A stretch of DNA of 64,000 nucleotides from Diogma glabrata (GCA_963693315.1 OY856187.1:41901242-41965241), one strand, 5' to 3'; positions 12,325 through 24,744 are shown, counted from the stretch's first letter. The notes: generated by a model not told the origin, from the sequence alone. Numbers and translations are program-made.

Positions 12325-13103
12325 GTGGAGTCAAATTAGTAAAAAAAAGTGATATATTTGATGTAAGAGCAAAGTTGAATTTTTTTTTTGTTTTATGTTA
12401 AGGACATAAAAGTTAGTGGGCATCGGTTATTTAGCAAATTTGGAGGTCCGGAAGTGCCTCAAAAATGGCAAAAACTGGTTTTTTGGTGTTTTTCGAGTAG
12501 GTCGCTTCACTATTTTTGAAATATTTCGGGCTCTAATGATCATAAAAAAAAAAAAGATGAAAATGTTTGTGATTAAATTTCAAATTCATCTATGGGGGTT
12601 AGATACTTTAAAAGTGTAACCTAACCTCAAAAAACCGAATCGCGTGACTTTTTTTTTTTTTTACTAAATTTATGATAAGAGGCGGAAAAATCGTCGAATT
12701 TTCATGAAAATTTCAGGAAACATGTATTTTAATAGTTTTAATGTGGGTTTTAATTTTGATGAAAAAAGTTTAATTTTTTCGGCCACAATTGGCATTTTTC
12801 GTTAAATTTGGCAAATGGTGCCATTTTATGAGAAGTCATCCAAAATAAAAATTTTTTTTTTTAATCTGTACTTTTTTTATCTACTTTAACCTAAGTATAA
12901 TTAAAATTATGTTGCCTTAATTTAAATGCCCATTTTTGGGCATGAAAAAAAAACATTAATTTTTGCATTTTTTTAACATTTTACCGTATATACGGTAAAA
13001 TGTTAATTAGGTATTATTTATGCTATTATCATGAATTTTGCATAAAAATGAAATATGCAATTCAAATTAATAAAAAGTATTTTTTAAAATTATACATAAC
13101 CTA

Positions 13104-14296
13104 CACCGAAAAAAAAACGTTGGTAGAATCAACTACAAAGCTTGTTTGATTTTGCGTCTAATACGAACGTAATTATTTTAACCAATGTAGCATTGTCAAT
13201 TTATTTTATAAAAACGTAACAATTATCATTATTTAAATCAACCACGGCGTGATCAATTTTTCTTGTTCATATTTTTCAGTTCAGATTGTTCATGTTTTTG
13301 TTTGAAAATTATTGTGTTTGTTAAAATAAAAAACTAGGAGAAAAGAAACTAAAAAATAAAAGAATAGAAAAATAAAAAGTTTTTATATATTTTAACATGG
13401 CTGGTTTTATTTAACATTTTACTTTAGGAAATAATTTAGATGTGTTTAATTGATTTAAATTATTTTCATATTATTTGCATATAAAATTATGTGCGAAAGA
13501 AATTTTTCAGTTAATGTTATAACAAAAATATCGTTAGTGAAACAGGCCGTTTCTATAATTTATTTTGGTGATTTAAAAAAATTATTATATTTTTTTAATA
13601 TTTTTTATTTGTCTTGTTTCATGTCCATTTATCGATATTTTAATTTAATTTTTCATAATAATGAGAAAATTATGGAAGATTAGTATAATTTTCTACACAT
13701 AATTCAAATATTTAAATTTTTTGATTTCTGAATTTTCGTCTTTTAAATCGTATCATTAAAAAAATGGCGAAAAAATGGACGCATCCTTTACAAACAAAAT
13801 CACACTCATACATTTCCTATTTAGAACGTAAATGAACGCTAGCTTTATGCATAAAAATGTTTGTCGGGATTGATGCGAAATACATACTTCTAATATAAAA
13901 AATTTCAAATATTATATTTACGAAAAAAACGAACCCATACAAACATGGATAGCAGCAAAAACAAAGCAAAGATGTACCAAACCAAAAGATTTAATACGGC
14001 GTATTGCTTGATTCTATCACAAACGTATTCAATATCACTATTTTTAGTCTAAGTTTTAAATTACCACGTTTGTAGTCAATTGAAAATTAAATCATAATTG
14101 ACTCAACTACAAACATGGTTAAATCAAATATGTTTGTGATACTTATAAAAAAATATATCAACAACGGTTAAATTGTTAATTTAAATACGGAGCGTTGGTT
14201 GATACAATCACTAACGTATTTAGTTCCCCAATTTTCACTTAATTTTCGATTAACAATGCAACATGTTTGAATCAAGCAAGATTTTTTCTTTCGGTG
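13104..14296. mobile_element. Nested TA-flanked MITE (1193 bp)
   Basis: The ends CACCGAAA and TTTCGGTG are inverted copies, and TA precedes and follows them (13102-13103, 14297-14298). The uninterrupted opposite arm of the host element reads CCTACAAAA at the matching place, so removing this element plus one TA restores the host sequence. This is direct evidence of insertion. TA duplication and the CACCGAAA ends point to Tc1/mariner-type mobilisation. The interior has no transposase. It contains several diverged words such as TACGGCGTATTGCTTGAT and GATACAATCACTAACGTA. Confidence 0.85.
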
Positions 14297-14486
14297 TACA
14301 AAACATTTTTTTGTTGCAATGCCCTAAATTGCTTTTGGTAAATAATTAAAATGTTATTACAATTATTGTAAATATTTGATATAAGATTTGGAAAATATGT
14401 AATATTCAATTTTTTTTCAAACATATAAAATACACAGCATAAATAATTTTACGCCAATTATGTTTTCAATTGAAAATTCTATATGC

Positions 14487-14783
14487 GTTATTACGGTTTT
14501 CCATATTATTCACTGTTTGTGTGCTTTTGCCACTTTTGAATTAAAATGCAATATTTAAAAATATACTTTTTGCTGTTTATTTTAAAATTTTTTATTTTAT
14601 TAATAATAATATAAACTTCCTTATAGTAACAATTTGAATTTGATTTTTTATTTTATTGAATATCGATTTCACTTACGTCATCCTCAGTTTAAATTATTAT
14701 TACAATTTTTGCTTAAACTGTTACTTATATACTACTTCAACTGCTATTTTTTATTATTATGTCATATATTTTGTTAGTTTAGT
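14487..14783 (-). mobile_element. Penelope-like element, truncated 3' end
   Basis: Read on the minus strand, this matches the end of the Penelope-like copy at 61720-61990: the last codons of the endonuclease (N-K-I-Y-D-I-I-I-K), the 3' region with the hammerhead-like motif, and the terminal words ACTTTTTTATTGC-like and CACACAAACAGTGAA. It is severely 5'-truncated. It lies in the loop of the long-inverted-repeat element, so it inserted between the arms. Confidence 0.75.
14658..14686 (-). ncRNA. Decayed hammerhead-like motif in Penelope 3' region
   Basis: Minus strand: CTGAGGA, then T, then GACGTAAGTG where the better copies have GACGTAAGTC, then AAATCGATATTC. One base has been lost or changed in the stem II closing segment, so the motif is probably non-functional. 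Confidence 0.35.
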
Positions 14784-15592
14784 TTTATTTATTTACCAAA
14801 AGCAATTTAGGGCATTGCAAGAAAAAAAAGTTTTGTAGGTTATGTATAATTTAAAAAAAATATTTTTTATTAATTTGAATTGCATATTTCACTTTTATGC
14901 AAAATACATGATAATAGCATAAATAATACCGTATATACGGTAAAATGTCAAAAAAATACAAAAATTAATGTTTTTTTTCATGCCCAAAAATGGGCATTTA
15001 AATTAAGGCGACATAGTTTTAATTATACTTAGGTTAAAGTAGATAAAAAAAGTACAGATTAAAAAAAAAAAAAAATTATTTTGGATAACTTCTCATAAAA
15101 TGGCACCATTTGCCAAATTTAACGAAAAATGCCAATTGTGGCCGAAAAAATTAAAATTTTTTCATCAAAATTAAAACCCACATTAAGACTATTAAAATAC
15201 ATGTTTCCTGAAATTTTCATGAAAATTCGACGATTTTTCCGCCTCTTATCATAAATTTAGTAAAAAAAAAAAAAGTCACGCGATTCGGTTTTTTGAGGTT
15301 AGGTTACACTTTTAAAGTATCTAACCCCCATAGATGAATTTGAAATTTAATCACAAACATTTTCATCTTTTATTTTTTTATGATCATTAGAGCACGAAAT
15401 ATTTCAAAAATAGTGAAGCGACCTACTCGAAAAACACCAAAAAACCAGTTTTTGTCATTTTTGAGGCACTTCCGGACCTCCAAATTTGCTAAATAATTAC
15501 ATGCCCACTAACTTTTATGTCCTTAACATAAAACAAAAAAGAAATTCAACTTTGCTCTTACATCAATATAAAATGCTAATATGACTCCACTA

Positions 15593-17055
15593 AACAGATA
15601 AAAAGTTGAAAGATAAACTGAAACTACAGAACGCCTACATCTACAAATAAATTGCATAAGTAGTCCATATTAGAATCCAATATAGCAAATTATTAAAAGT
15701 TTATCCATTGAACAAGGTTATACAAAATCGTTTATAATCTTGCTATATTTCAAAGCTATTGTCATCCTCCATTATGTCAGTAATGTAAAACTCCAAAAGA
15801 GTTATATTGTGTTGTTTGAATTTAAATGAGATGAAAAATCAGTTTCATATCAAAACCAAACAAAAAATACATCTCATATTTTTCCATTTTCATTTTTATT
15901 GTCTGGTGTTGCCTCATTAAGTAAAAAAATCGTTTTTTCTGCTCTTCCTATGGTTCATTTTAAAACAAGTTGGAAGAAGATTAATGTGTTCAGATTAATT
16001 AATTATAAATCATATACAGAAGCAGCAAAATATTTAAAATAAAATTACAGATAAAGAAAACCGACATAATGATTGATATACTAACCAAAATGAATTTATT
16101 AAAATAATCTTGTTACACAATTTTTGGGATTTGTTTTTTTGGGGGATTTGTGTTAAACATTACTTGTAACATTAAAAAGATTTTTTCCTTTTTATAAAAA
16201 CATAATTTTAAAAGTTTTTAGAATTAAATGAAAAAACAATTATGATTGAGGTTAGAATAGTTAATCCATTAAAAAGGTTTTAAAAAAAGTTAACTTCAAC
16301 TAATTAGGATTTCAATGTTAACACGAGTTTATCGCCATTTTTTTATCATTAAACGGCAGATATATTATCTTGTCATACAAAAAGAGGCAGATAAAATAAT
16401 TATTCTTATAAACTCGTTCTAGTTTTAGAATGAATATTAAACAGAGATTAAAATCTATTGCTAATTTTCATTAATTGTAAAACGCGGTTGGTATTTTATA
16501 TACTAGCTATTTTGATAAACTTGTGAGTGCGAATATGTCATTTAACAAAAAAAAATTTATGTCATCATTAATCATTATAGAAGGAATGAGATAGAACAGA
16601 AAGGTCAACCAATGGATTCCATATAGTTTTGGCGCAGTGAGATGACCCAAAACAATGTTTGTTCTGGGAATGATTTCATATAAATTTTGAAGTTAGTTGT
16701 TCACAAAACTTCTCCTTACGGCGCTCTTTGTGTCAACTGTCACCTACCTGTGATGTAAATTTATCATTTTTGGATTCAAAATATGTTTTGTGGCGACGAA
16801 TTCACACAGTAAAAAAATATAAAGAATTTTTTTGATACAGAGGCAATAAACCTTACTTGTACTAGATACCAAAAAAACAAGCAAAAAATTATTAAAACCA
16901 AAACTCTGACAGAACTTTCATTATTTCACATGACTACTATCTGGTTGTTTCCGCCTTTAACTTGTTAAATATTTAGCTATTTTGCTTAACAGTTGTCTAA
17001 CCAAAACAGTATTGAATGTATCCTCAGCTATTTCAACTAAATCAATTTTTTAAAC
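15593..17055. other. AT-rich spacer
   Basis: No recognisable gene or repeat. Around 16570-16760 base composition rises slightly and reads less like simple sequence, but no frame gives a known domain. Confidence 0.35.
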
Positions 17056-18360
17056 AGAAAATATGAAAGGTCTGAATTCTCAAGACTCTAAGATTTCAAG
17101 ACTTCGGGTTCGGATAAGGATTTTTATACAGTTTGTGGTGTATAAATAAACTAACACGAAACATCAAATTCTAAAAATATTCTAAAAATTATAACAAAAA
17201 CAAATATTGAAACTTTTTTCAAATTCCAAAAATATTGCAAAAATAATAACAAAATCAAAAATTCAAACTTTTTTCAAAATTCTAAAAATATTGCAAAAAT
17301 AATAACAAAATCAATAATACAAACTTTTTCCCAAATACTAAAAATACATATTGCAAAAATTATAACAAAATCGAAAATTCAAACTTATTCCAAAATGGCA
17401 AACATATTGCAAAAATTATAACAAAATTAAAAATACAAACTTTTTTCAAATTTTTTTAAAGTGTTGCACAAATTATATCAAAATCATAAATACAAACTTC
17501 TTTCTAAATTCCAAAAATTATAATAAAATCGAAAATTCAAACTTTTTGAAAATTCTAAAACTATTCCAAAAATTATTACAAAATCAAAATTGAAACTTTC
17601 TTCAAAATTCTGAAAATATTGCAAGAATCCAAACTTTTTCTGAAATTCTACATATATTACAAAAATTATTACAAAATCCAGAATTCAATCTTATTTTCCA
17701 ACTGTTCTTGTTATTTAGAAGTCGTGGTATCTGGAATGACACAAAAATTGCTCTTTTTGTTAAAAAGCGACATTTAATATGCAACAACTTTATATTTTCC
17801 AGCTGTTCCTAGGGAGGAGTTGAAACTGGGTAGAAGCATATTCCATGTCCAATTTTATGTTCAACTACATTTCATGTCATACAAATAATTAATTATATTT
17901 TATTAAAAATAAATTTTGTAAAAATAAAATGAAAATTATTCATTTGACACACTTAACGGTATTTTTTGACACATTTATAATAAAACAATCAAGCTCTTGG
18001 TCTCACATACCAATGCCGACCATCAAAGATTTCTTCATATTCAAGGATATAACTCGTTATCACTTAAACTGAATGTTTTTAAGCAAAAAATATGCATTTA
18101 TTTTGTTTTGACACACTTATCGAAATCATTGTCTTTTCGGCTCTTACCATTAAGTAAACCTATTTTTGTAAACAAAACTTTTTGAAATCCCTCCAGCGGT
18201 TTTCTCTGTAACGACAGTTGTGACGGACGGCAGACAGAAAAAATATTTTTTTTGGTTTTTTAAAATCAATAGGTCCTAAAACGTCAAGAAATGCCAAAAA
18301 AGTGGAGGTAAGAAATTCACTGTTGGCTTGAGAATGTAATACTTAGGTTTTCAAACCAAA
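17056..18360 (+). repeat. Composite dispersed repeat, copy B
   Basis: This copy has the same order of parts as copy A: a diverged head (17056-17150, AAGACTTCGGGTTCGG), a tandem array of ~55-bp AT-rich units (17160-17680), a single TTTGACACACTTAACGG unit (17940), and a tail with ACCAATGCCGACCATCAAAG, GGCAGACAGAAA and AAAACGTCAAGAAATGCCA. It is more decayed than copy A and has lost the GC-rich hairpin. A reversed head fragment lies just beyond at 18878. Confidence 0.65.
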
Positions 18361-18535
18361 TATTTTAGACATGTTTCAAATAAATTTTTATTTATTGTAA
18401 AAAATTAAATAAATAAAAAGGTATTTGTTTGATCTCCAAGTTGTTGTATATTAAATGAAATCAATAATTTAAATTAATAAATTATTGTTAAATTGAATCA
18501 CCAAACAATCTTTTTAGTAAGTATATTTATTTATT

Positions 18536-18568
18536 GACGCGTTTCGAATATTAAATATTCATCATCGG
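18536..18568 (-). ncRNA. Hammerhead-ribozyme-like motif, left palindrome arm
   Basis: This is the mirror copy of the motif at 18601-18633, on the opposite strand because of the palindrome. It has core-like CCGATGA (consensus CTGANGA, so U4 is replaced by C), a 6-bp stem II GAATAT/ATATTC, GAAAC, and helix III as the palindrome ACGCGT followed by C. Confidence 0.4.
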
Positions 18569-18600
18569 TACAAAAAATATGACAATTCATATTTTTTGTA

Positions 18601-18633
18601 CCGATGATGAATATTTAATATTCGAAACGCGTC
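18601..18633 (+). ncRNA. Hammerhead-ribozyme-like motif, right palindrome arm
   Basis: In order: CCGATGA, T, GAATAT, TTA, ATATTC, GAAAC, GCGTC. The layout matches minimal hammerhead ribozymes of Penelope-like elements: core, stem II, GAAA, then a very short helix III formed by a self-complementary ACGCGT and a C at the cleavage position. The core U4 is C here, which should weaken or abolish cleavage. Helix I partners were not established. Confidence 0.4.
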
Positions 18634-18877
18634 AATAAATAAATATACTTACTAAAAAGATTGTTTGGTGATTCAATTTAACAATAATTTATTAATTTAA
18701 ATTATTGATTTCATTAAATATTTTAGGATTAGTTTTACTAATTTATGCCTAATAATGAACTTCTAAAAATGAAACAATAAATAAATTTTCAAAGCTTATC
18801 ACATTATATCAGATAATAGTATTTTATTGTGTAAATGTTTAATGGTGTATTTTATTTTTCGAGCAAATGTTTACTAT

Positions 18878-18955
18878 ATCAAAATCCTTAACCCAGACCG
18901 AAGTCTTGATATCTCAGAGCTGTGAGATTTCAGTCGCTCCATATTTTTCATATTG
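18878..18955 (-). repeat. Reversed head fragment of the composite repeat
   Basis: On the minus strand this reads ATATGGAGCGACTGAAATC..., GAGATATCAAGACTTCGG and GGGTTAAGGATTTTGATA, the head seen at 63836 and 2130. Only ~80 bp is present, pointing opposite to copy B. Confidence 0.7.
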
Positions 18956-18959
18956 TTTT

Positions 18960-21540
18960 TGAAATATACATATTTTCTCTGATATGGCCAAAGGCTATAT
19001 GGCCAAAGGCCATTTGTTAAAATTATTTTGTTTTAATATTTGTAAGCAAGGATATAAACAGAAACCGATTTAAAACAGATGATTATGTAAAATCTCAAGA
19101 TATGTAAGACATTCGGCCTATAATGATGATTGAGTGACAAACGTTGTAGCGTTCGGTCGTCTACAATGTTTTATTTACTCTACTGCATTTGATGTGTAAA
19201 TGTATTTTTACTTGCATATATATTATAACTATATTTATTCTTAATTCACGCACTATATATGAACGAAAGAAAATTCCATCTGTTGAGTGTATTTTAAAAT
19301 AATCCTTTTTAATCTAAATGCAATCGAAATTGCATTAATCAACATTTGTTAATCAGTTTTGGTTAATTGTATTTCATAACTTGAACAATAAAAGTTAAAA
19401 TTAAATTGTTTAAAAATACACAGTGGAATATAATCCGGTAATTTTCATGATTGCCTAAATAAAACCGGAGTTGTGTGTCGTGTACAATATAAATTAAAGC
19501 CAAGGTATGTTCTACTTCATATGAGTTGTAAAAGTTTTATATATTCAAGATAGTTTTTCTAAGACTTTCTTTTAATTTTCTTGGCTTTAGAAGCACGCGT
19601 GAAAACATCCACGTTCAGATAATAATAAACTAGGATAGTTTCCAAGATAAAATAGACGCGTTGTTTCTTGGTATTGTTTGGCTTGAAACTTTTTACAAAA
19701 GCAAAAACTGTAAGTAGTTCTTATAATTTTATATTGTGACGCCGTTTTGTTTGGCTGGAAAATACAGTTAGGAAACTGTACACGGCATAAGACAACGGAG
19801 CGAATCAAGCTAGGATTTTTTTTGGTTTATACTGTTAGTATTATAGCCACAACTCAATATATAAATTACGTAGGCAGAAGATTTTTCTTAAAGGTCGCAT
19901 CAAATTAGATAAAAATTGAAGATACGGTACGGTATGATTATCAAAAAAAAGAGTAGTTAAATTTAACGTTACTCTTGTAACGAATTAACGGATTAGCCAG
20001 CTGATTAGTTATGAATGCATTTATATATATGTATATATTTTGTTAAATCATCGTTGTTATTAATTAATTTATTATATATCTGTATATATTTACACGTTAT
20101 ATAAATTTATATATTTTATGTTTTTCTTTATATACATACTCAATTCCATATAGAAATTAAGATATTAGGTTGTGTCTCGAGAACGCCATAGTATTTGCAA
20201 TTGATTTAAATTGTTAGTACTTTTAAGTTTGCATGATATTTTCTAAGAACTTTAAAAAAATGTATAATTATATAAATGCTTTATGTTACCTTATGTAACT
20301 AAATCATGTATGAACATAATTAGGTGTTTAGTTTAAGAATGTCGTTTTACATTTTTGCGTATAATATATCGGTATTCATATATATTTATAATTACATTTA
20401 TTTACATGTATAATTAATTATTTCGATAATCAAAATATATAAATGATTAATATTTTTCAATAGCTACTTTTTTTTGATAATTTTTACACTAAAGCGTTTA
20501 GGTTGAATGTTTTTGTTTACAGCAACGTGGCATTGTTCTAGATAGTTATAGTGAAGTGGAAATGAGCGAATAAGAGTTTTTTTTTTGATTATGTGATTCA
20601 AGGTTTTTCGGAGCTCCATGCAATTGTGGGATTTCCTCGGATGGAGGAAATCAAATAAGGTTCTGGGAGGGTTTGAAAAGAATGATCATCATCATCTGAT
20701 CATTCAGGTAACTGGATGTCAACATAGTGTCTAAGTGTATATAATAGTGTATCTTTTTCATTGAATGGTTTTATTTTGAGATTTCTTTTGTTTGTTTTTA
20801 ACCGTATATAATTAGCAGTACATGCAAGCTCAGAACGGAGATGGTGGAAGATCACGACCCAGAGGCTGACATCTAGCCGGAAAATGTACTGCCCACCATA
20901 CAATCCAATCTGAGATTTCTGTTAACGCATGATAGTTCAAATGCAGTATTCGATACAAAACTCCATCTAGTATCCAAATACAATGTATTTGGAACTATCT
21001 GAACTAGCATCGTTACAACGTGAATTCTTACACTAACTGAAGAATCATATCTATCTGTATTTGAGAGTATGTTTCAACATTATATAATATATTATTATAA
21101 AATTAAATCAAGTGACAAAATAATTTTATCCTTCCATCAACAATAACATAATAGGTTTATTTTTGTTTTTACAATCATAATAATTATGTGCGTGATTAAA
21201 CTTAACACAATAAATTATTCTATTAACTCATAATTTTATCCAAGGTAATCGCCAATTTTTGCAAAAATAAAGATATACTTCAGAAGCCATATTTTAGATC
21301 GCCTTGAAATTCTTTGCGTTTAAAGCGGATCGTTTTATGTTTTTAATGTGGATCTTAGCGTAGGCTAGAAACTGTTGGAATAAAATAAAATAAATAGCCT
21401 TTTAAAGTTATTCTTTGCATAAGAAAAAAATTTTATTTCAATAAAATATAATATTATGGTAATTTTAGTTATAAAATAAAAATAAAATAATAAAACTCCA
21501 TGTTTTAATATAATAAAATAAAACTTAACAAAATAAATAT
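18960..21540. other. AT-rich DNA, nothing firmly recognised
   Basis: There are no clear domains. A minus-strand frame at 20560-20900 gives DIQLPE, a stop, SDDDDHSFQTLPEPYL, which looks protein-like but matches nothing I know, and it is broken. A weak inverted repeat sits near 20960-21000 (CCAAATACAATGTATTTGG). Confidence 0.35.
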
Positions 21541-23685
21541 TTAAGTATCACACACAAGTTTATCCCGCAACGAATTTATTTCATGGACGGAATAAATCCC
21601 TCGGGCGTTGATCAACGCTGGTTCTTCAAATTTTTGGATCATATCTGCCTTGCTATACCAGCATTCGTCATCTCTGTCGGGCCATTTCCAATGATTGCCA
21701 GACATAGTCATCACTCTTAAAAAATATTCATCTTTTTTTATACTCCTTATTACTCCTGGAAATAACTCACTCTCATAGTGTACTATCACATATTGTTGAA
21801 CTTTTAGTTCAGGATCACCATTAGTAGTTTGATCAGTAGTTTTTGTTACTGTCTCCTTTTTTTCTCTTTCCAGAATTCGAACAATAATTCTTGTTTTTAT
21901 TTATTTGTTCCTGCTTTTGTCGTTTTCTTTCTTCTTTTTTACTATTTTATTTTTCCTTTTTATCCATTTTATTTTTTGAATATAAAATCCATTGTTCCGA
22001 TGAGACTACTGCTGGTAATTTTTTCCGTCTAGACGAAACTGGTTCAAGGTTGTTGGTGTTGGCCAAATTAAGTTTTGTTTGAATGGTGTTGGCAAATCGT
22101 TATTACTTTTATCTTCTTGTTTTTTCGGAGTTTCATGTTCATTTTTGATTGTTACTGATCCATCAAACTCTACATTTAGTGTTAGGGCAGCGTTCTCCCC
22201 TAAAATAGCATCCAGATCAACGTCCATACTATCGAAACCTAACAAATTGTTGTCTAATGTTTTACTAAACCCTATGGTTTCTTCAATATTTAGGGTGGAT
22301 GACTCATTATCACAGTTCTGTTTTCATTCACTGATTACAGCAATTTTGTTTTTGAGATTTCGCCAGTATTCGAATAAACATGTATCTTCGTTGGCTCCAG
22401 TCCAGGCATCGCATAAGAAAGCCATTTCAAACAAATTTAATTTATTATCTCGAGGGGATGTAAGCCGCAAGCTTTAAACCCGTTTCGTAAATTTTGTTCA
22501 AAGCGGACGTTTCCCAAAATGTACGATAACAAAGGCACAAAATCTTCTCGGCGAATCCTTGCACCGTTATTCTTCATACGCCAGTTTTTTACAGCAATCC
22601 TCCAGGCTTGTTTTAAAGGATGAAAATATGCAACATCCATTGGTTGTAGTATAGATGTTGCATTAGGAGGAAGCGAAACCAAAATTATTTGTTTTTAATT
22701 GCAAAATTCACTGAGCGCTAATGTTATATGTGAAGTATATTCATCTACAAAAAGGGCAATAGGAAATTGAATTTCCTCTTTCAATAACCATGGATAGAAT
22801 ATATTAGCGATATATTCAAAATATAACTCGCCAGTCATCCATCCGGAGTCGCTTCTTCCTATTCCCCAACTGTCTGGCATACTCTTGGCAACAATACGCG
22901 GGATTCTCTTGTACGGAAGTACTACCATTGGCGGGCCAAGTGTTCCTTTTGCATTACCCATTACGAGCGTAGTTATATTTTCTTTTTCATCATTTGATAC
23001 AAAGGGATTTTTGATCCTTTTTAACACAAACAGAATTTTCTTTGGGGCTCAAAAAGAAAGCAATTTCATCGCAATTGAAAATTCGTTCCGAATGATCAAA
23101 GATTGGTAGATATTCGTTTGTTGCTAAGTATGTTGTTATTTCGTTGAACCAGTTCCTAATTTTCGCTTCGTTGACTTGTGTGCGATTTTTTATTAAATAT
23201 TGTGATACACGTTTGGAAATGGAAGGATTTCTCTTCAAAAATCCATCATACCAGTGGCGACCTAAGCAAATTTGAAAACAAAAATGGAATTCGTATTAAA
23301 TATGTGGGAATATATATATTGTAAAGGCAGCTGAAACGAGCTTACCTGGTCTACCACCTCGGAAGTTATTTTAAATTTTTAAATTTTTAACTAGTAATTG
23401 AACTGAATCCAACAGCATGTCTTTAGATACGAGGAACCCAGTTTTAGCCATGTGGTCAATCTATGTACATAAATGTTGTTCTTTATCTTACGATAGAATG
23501 CTCGGTGCTCCTTGTTTTATATCGGCGCTCAGGTTTTTAATATGATGGTTGTATAATGTGGTTTTTGGAAGTTTGAAGGATTTGCTGGCAGTGTGAACAG
23601 TCATGCCGCACTTAACTGCCTCCTTAGCATTTTTCAATCCTTCCCTTATTACTTGTTCAGTTGTTTTAGGTTTGATAGGAGCCAT
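21541..23685 (-). pseudogene. pogo/Tigger-type DDE transposase gene, nearly full length but broken
   Basis: Read on the minus strand from the ATG at 23685: MAPIKPKTTEQV and a Psq-type helix-turn-helix (AVKCGMTVHTASKSFKLPKT); two stops at the junction near 23490-23461; AKTGFLVSKDMLLDSV; a third stop; then an 84-bp intron (donor GTAAGC at 23345, acceptor TTAG at 23262) that joins GGRP to GRHWYDGFLKRNP exactly in frame. The DDE domain follows: FNCDEIAFF (first D), a frameshift near 23010, LFVDEYTSHI (second D, usually DGHSSH), a stop at 22695, then SILQPMDVAYF (third D). A linker rich in K and E (about 22245-21800) leads to the C-terminal domain FPGVIRS...WKWPDRDDECWY (21541-21789), common in insect members. 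Stops and frameshifts show it is dead. Terminal repeats were not located. Confidence 0.88.
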
Positions 23686-24744
23686 TTTAATTTTATTACT
23701 ATAAAATATTTCAAACAAACGAACGGCCTGTAAAAATTATTTATTTTAAGCGATCCTCAATAAGTACATAAAATTTAAGTACTAAACCCTAATTTGGATC
23801 GCGCGGTGTCTCTTTGAGTCATTAACCAGAATATTTAAACATAAAATTCTTTATTAAGTATGAATAATAAAAATTAGGCATAAAGTATTATTAATTCAAA
23901 CAATTTAAAAACGTGGACATTATTTGGATTTAGGTTGTTTAACACAAAACACTTTACTGCGATTGACAAACAAAGTAGTGTGCATTTGAACAATGGAATT
24001 AATATTTATACTAGGGTAAATGAGACATAAAATGAGCAAGTGATACTTAAAACATCAATCAATATAGGTCAATATTCAATACATATAAATATCGAGTATT
24101 TTTCTTATTTTAACAGAAAAACCGTTAAACGATCCCCAATTGGTACGAATATTTATATTGTTTCGAATTCATCACATTTGTGGTGCTTCTCATAAAGCTT
24201 GATTCACTCAGATTCGATTTTTACATCAAACGAATTGTACCGATTGCCACAAATTCATTGCGGAATTCGTTTATTTTTTCCACTCCTATTTAGGCAAAGA
24301 AAATGTTAAAAGAAAAACGTTGCGGTTATCCAATTCCGTTTAATTTTTTAAATTGAGTATTTCATCCTTAGGCGCTTTATTAAAAAATTAATATCATCTA
24401 ATTTATGTTGCTTATGAGCCATGTATTCAGAAAATTTTAAACAAGCATACAAGACTACTAAAAGAACCGCCAATACCTAGGTAGCAAGAATCGCTGAACG
24501 ATTACTAGGTATTGCACCAGATTTTCTCATGTTTGTTTTGCCTTTCTTTGTCCACAAATTCATTTCTTCATTCACAACATTCATAGAAAAATATTACGTC
24601 TATCCACTCCAATAATAAAAAAACAAAGAAAAATATTACGTCTATTCACTCCTAAATCAATTCATAAACTAAATTGAAATTTGAAAAGAAAATATAAAAT
24701 ACTAAATTTAATTTTTTATATTAATTTTTTTATATTCTCTTAAA
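23686..24744. other. Flank of the pogo relic
   Basis: This may contain the element's 5' end, but no inverted partner was found downstream of 21541. The rest is AT-rich. A direct duplication of AAATATTACGTCTAT-CACTC occurs at 24589-24650 (about 53 bp apart). Confidence 0.35.

Larger units (their letters stand above)
12325..15590. mobile_element. Long-inverted-repeat element with two nested insertions
   Basis: Arms of about 800 bp are inverted copies of each other: 12325-13103 plus 14299-14343 on the left, and about 14790-15590 on the right. The ends are GTGGAGTCA and TGACTCCAC, flanked on both sides by TA, which fits a TA target duplication (Tc1/mariner-like). Shared internal landmarks include GGTCCGGAAGTGCCTCAAAA, TACCGTATATACGGTA and GCAATGCCCTAAATTGC. 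The left arm is split by the MITE at 13104-14296, and the centre contains a Penelope-like 3' end (14487-14783). No transposase is encoded. Removing the MITE leaves ~2.1 kb. The right arm is intact and shows how the left arm read before insertion. Confidence 0.8.
18454..18715. repeat. Near-perfect palindrome, 129-bp arms
   Basis: Arms 18454-18582 and 18587-18715 are reverse complements with no mismatch that I could find, separated by the four bases CAAT. Each arm contains TATTTATTTATTGACGCG, the word CGAAACGCGTC (in one orientation or the other) and a self-complementary block AATATTTAATATT. Such a structure can extrude as a cruciform, or fold into a 129-bp hairpin if transcribed. The perfect match implies recent formation or repair between arms. 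Confidence 0.9.

Noticed and set aside
23461..23492. Possible second intron in the pogo gene (GTAAGA...TAG)
   Set aside because: Reading straight through keeps the frame and aligns with the family apart from two point stops, so this is decayed coding sequence rather than an intron.
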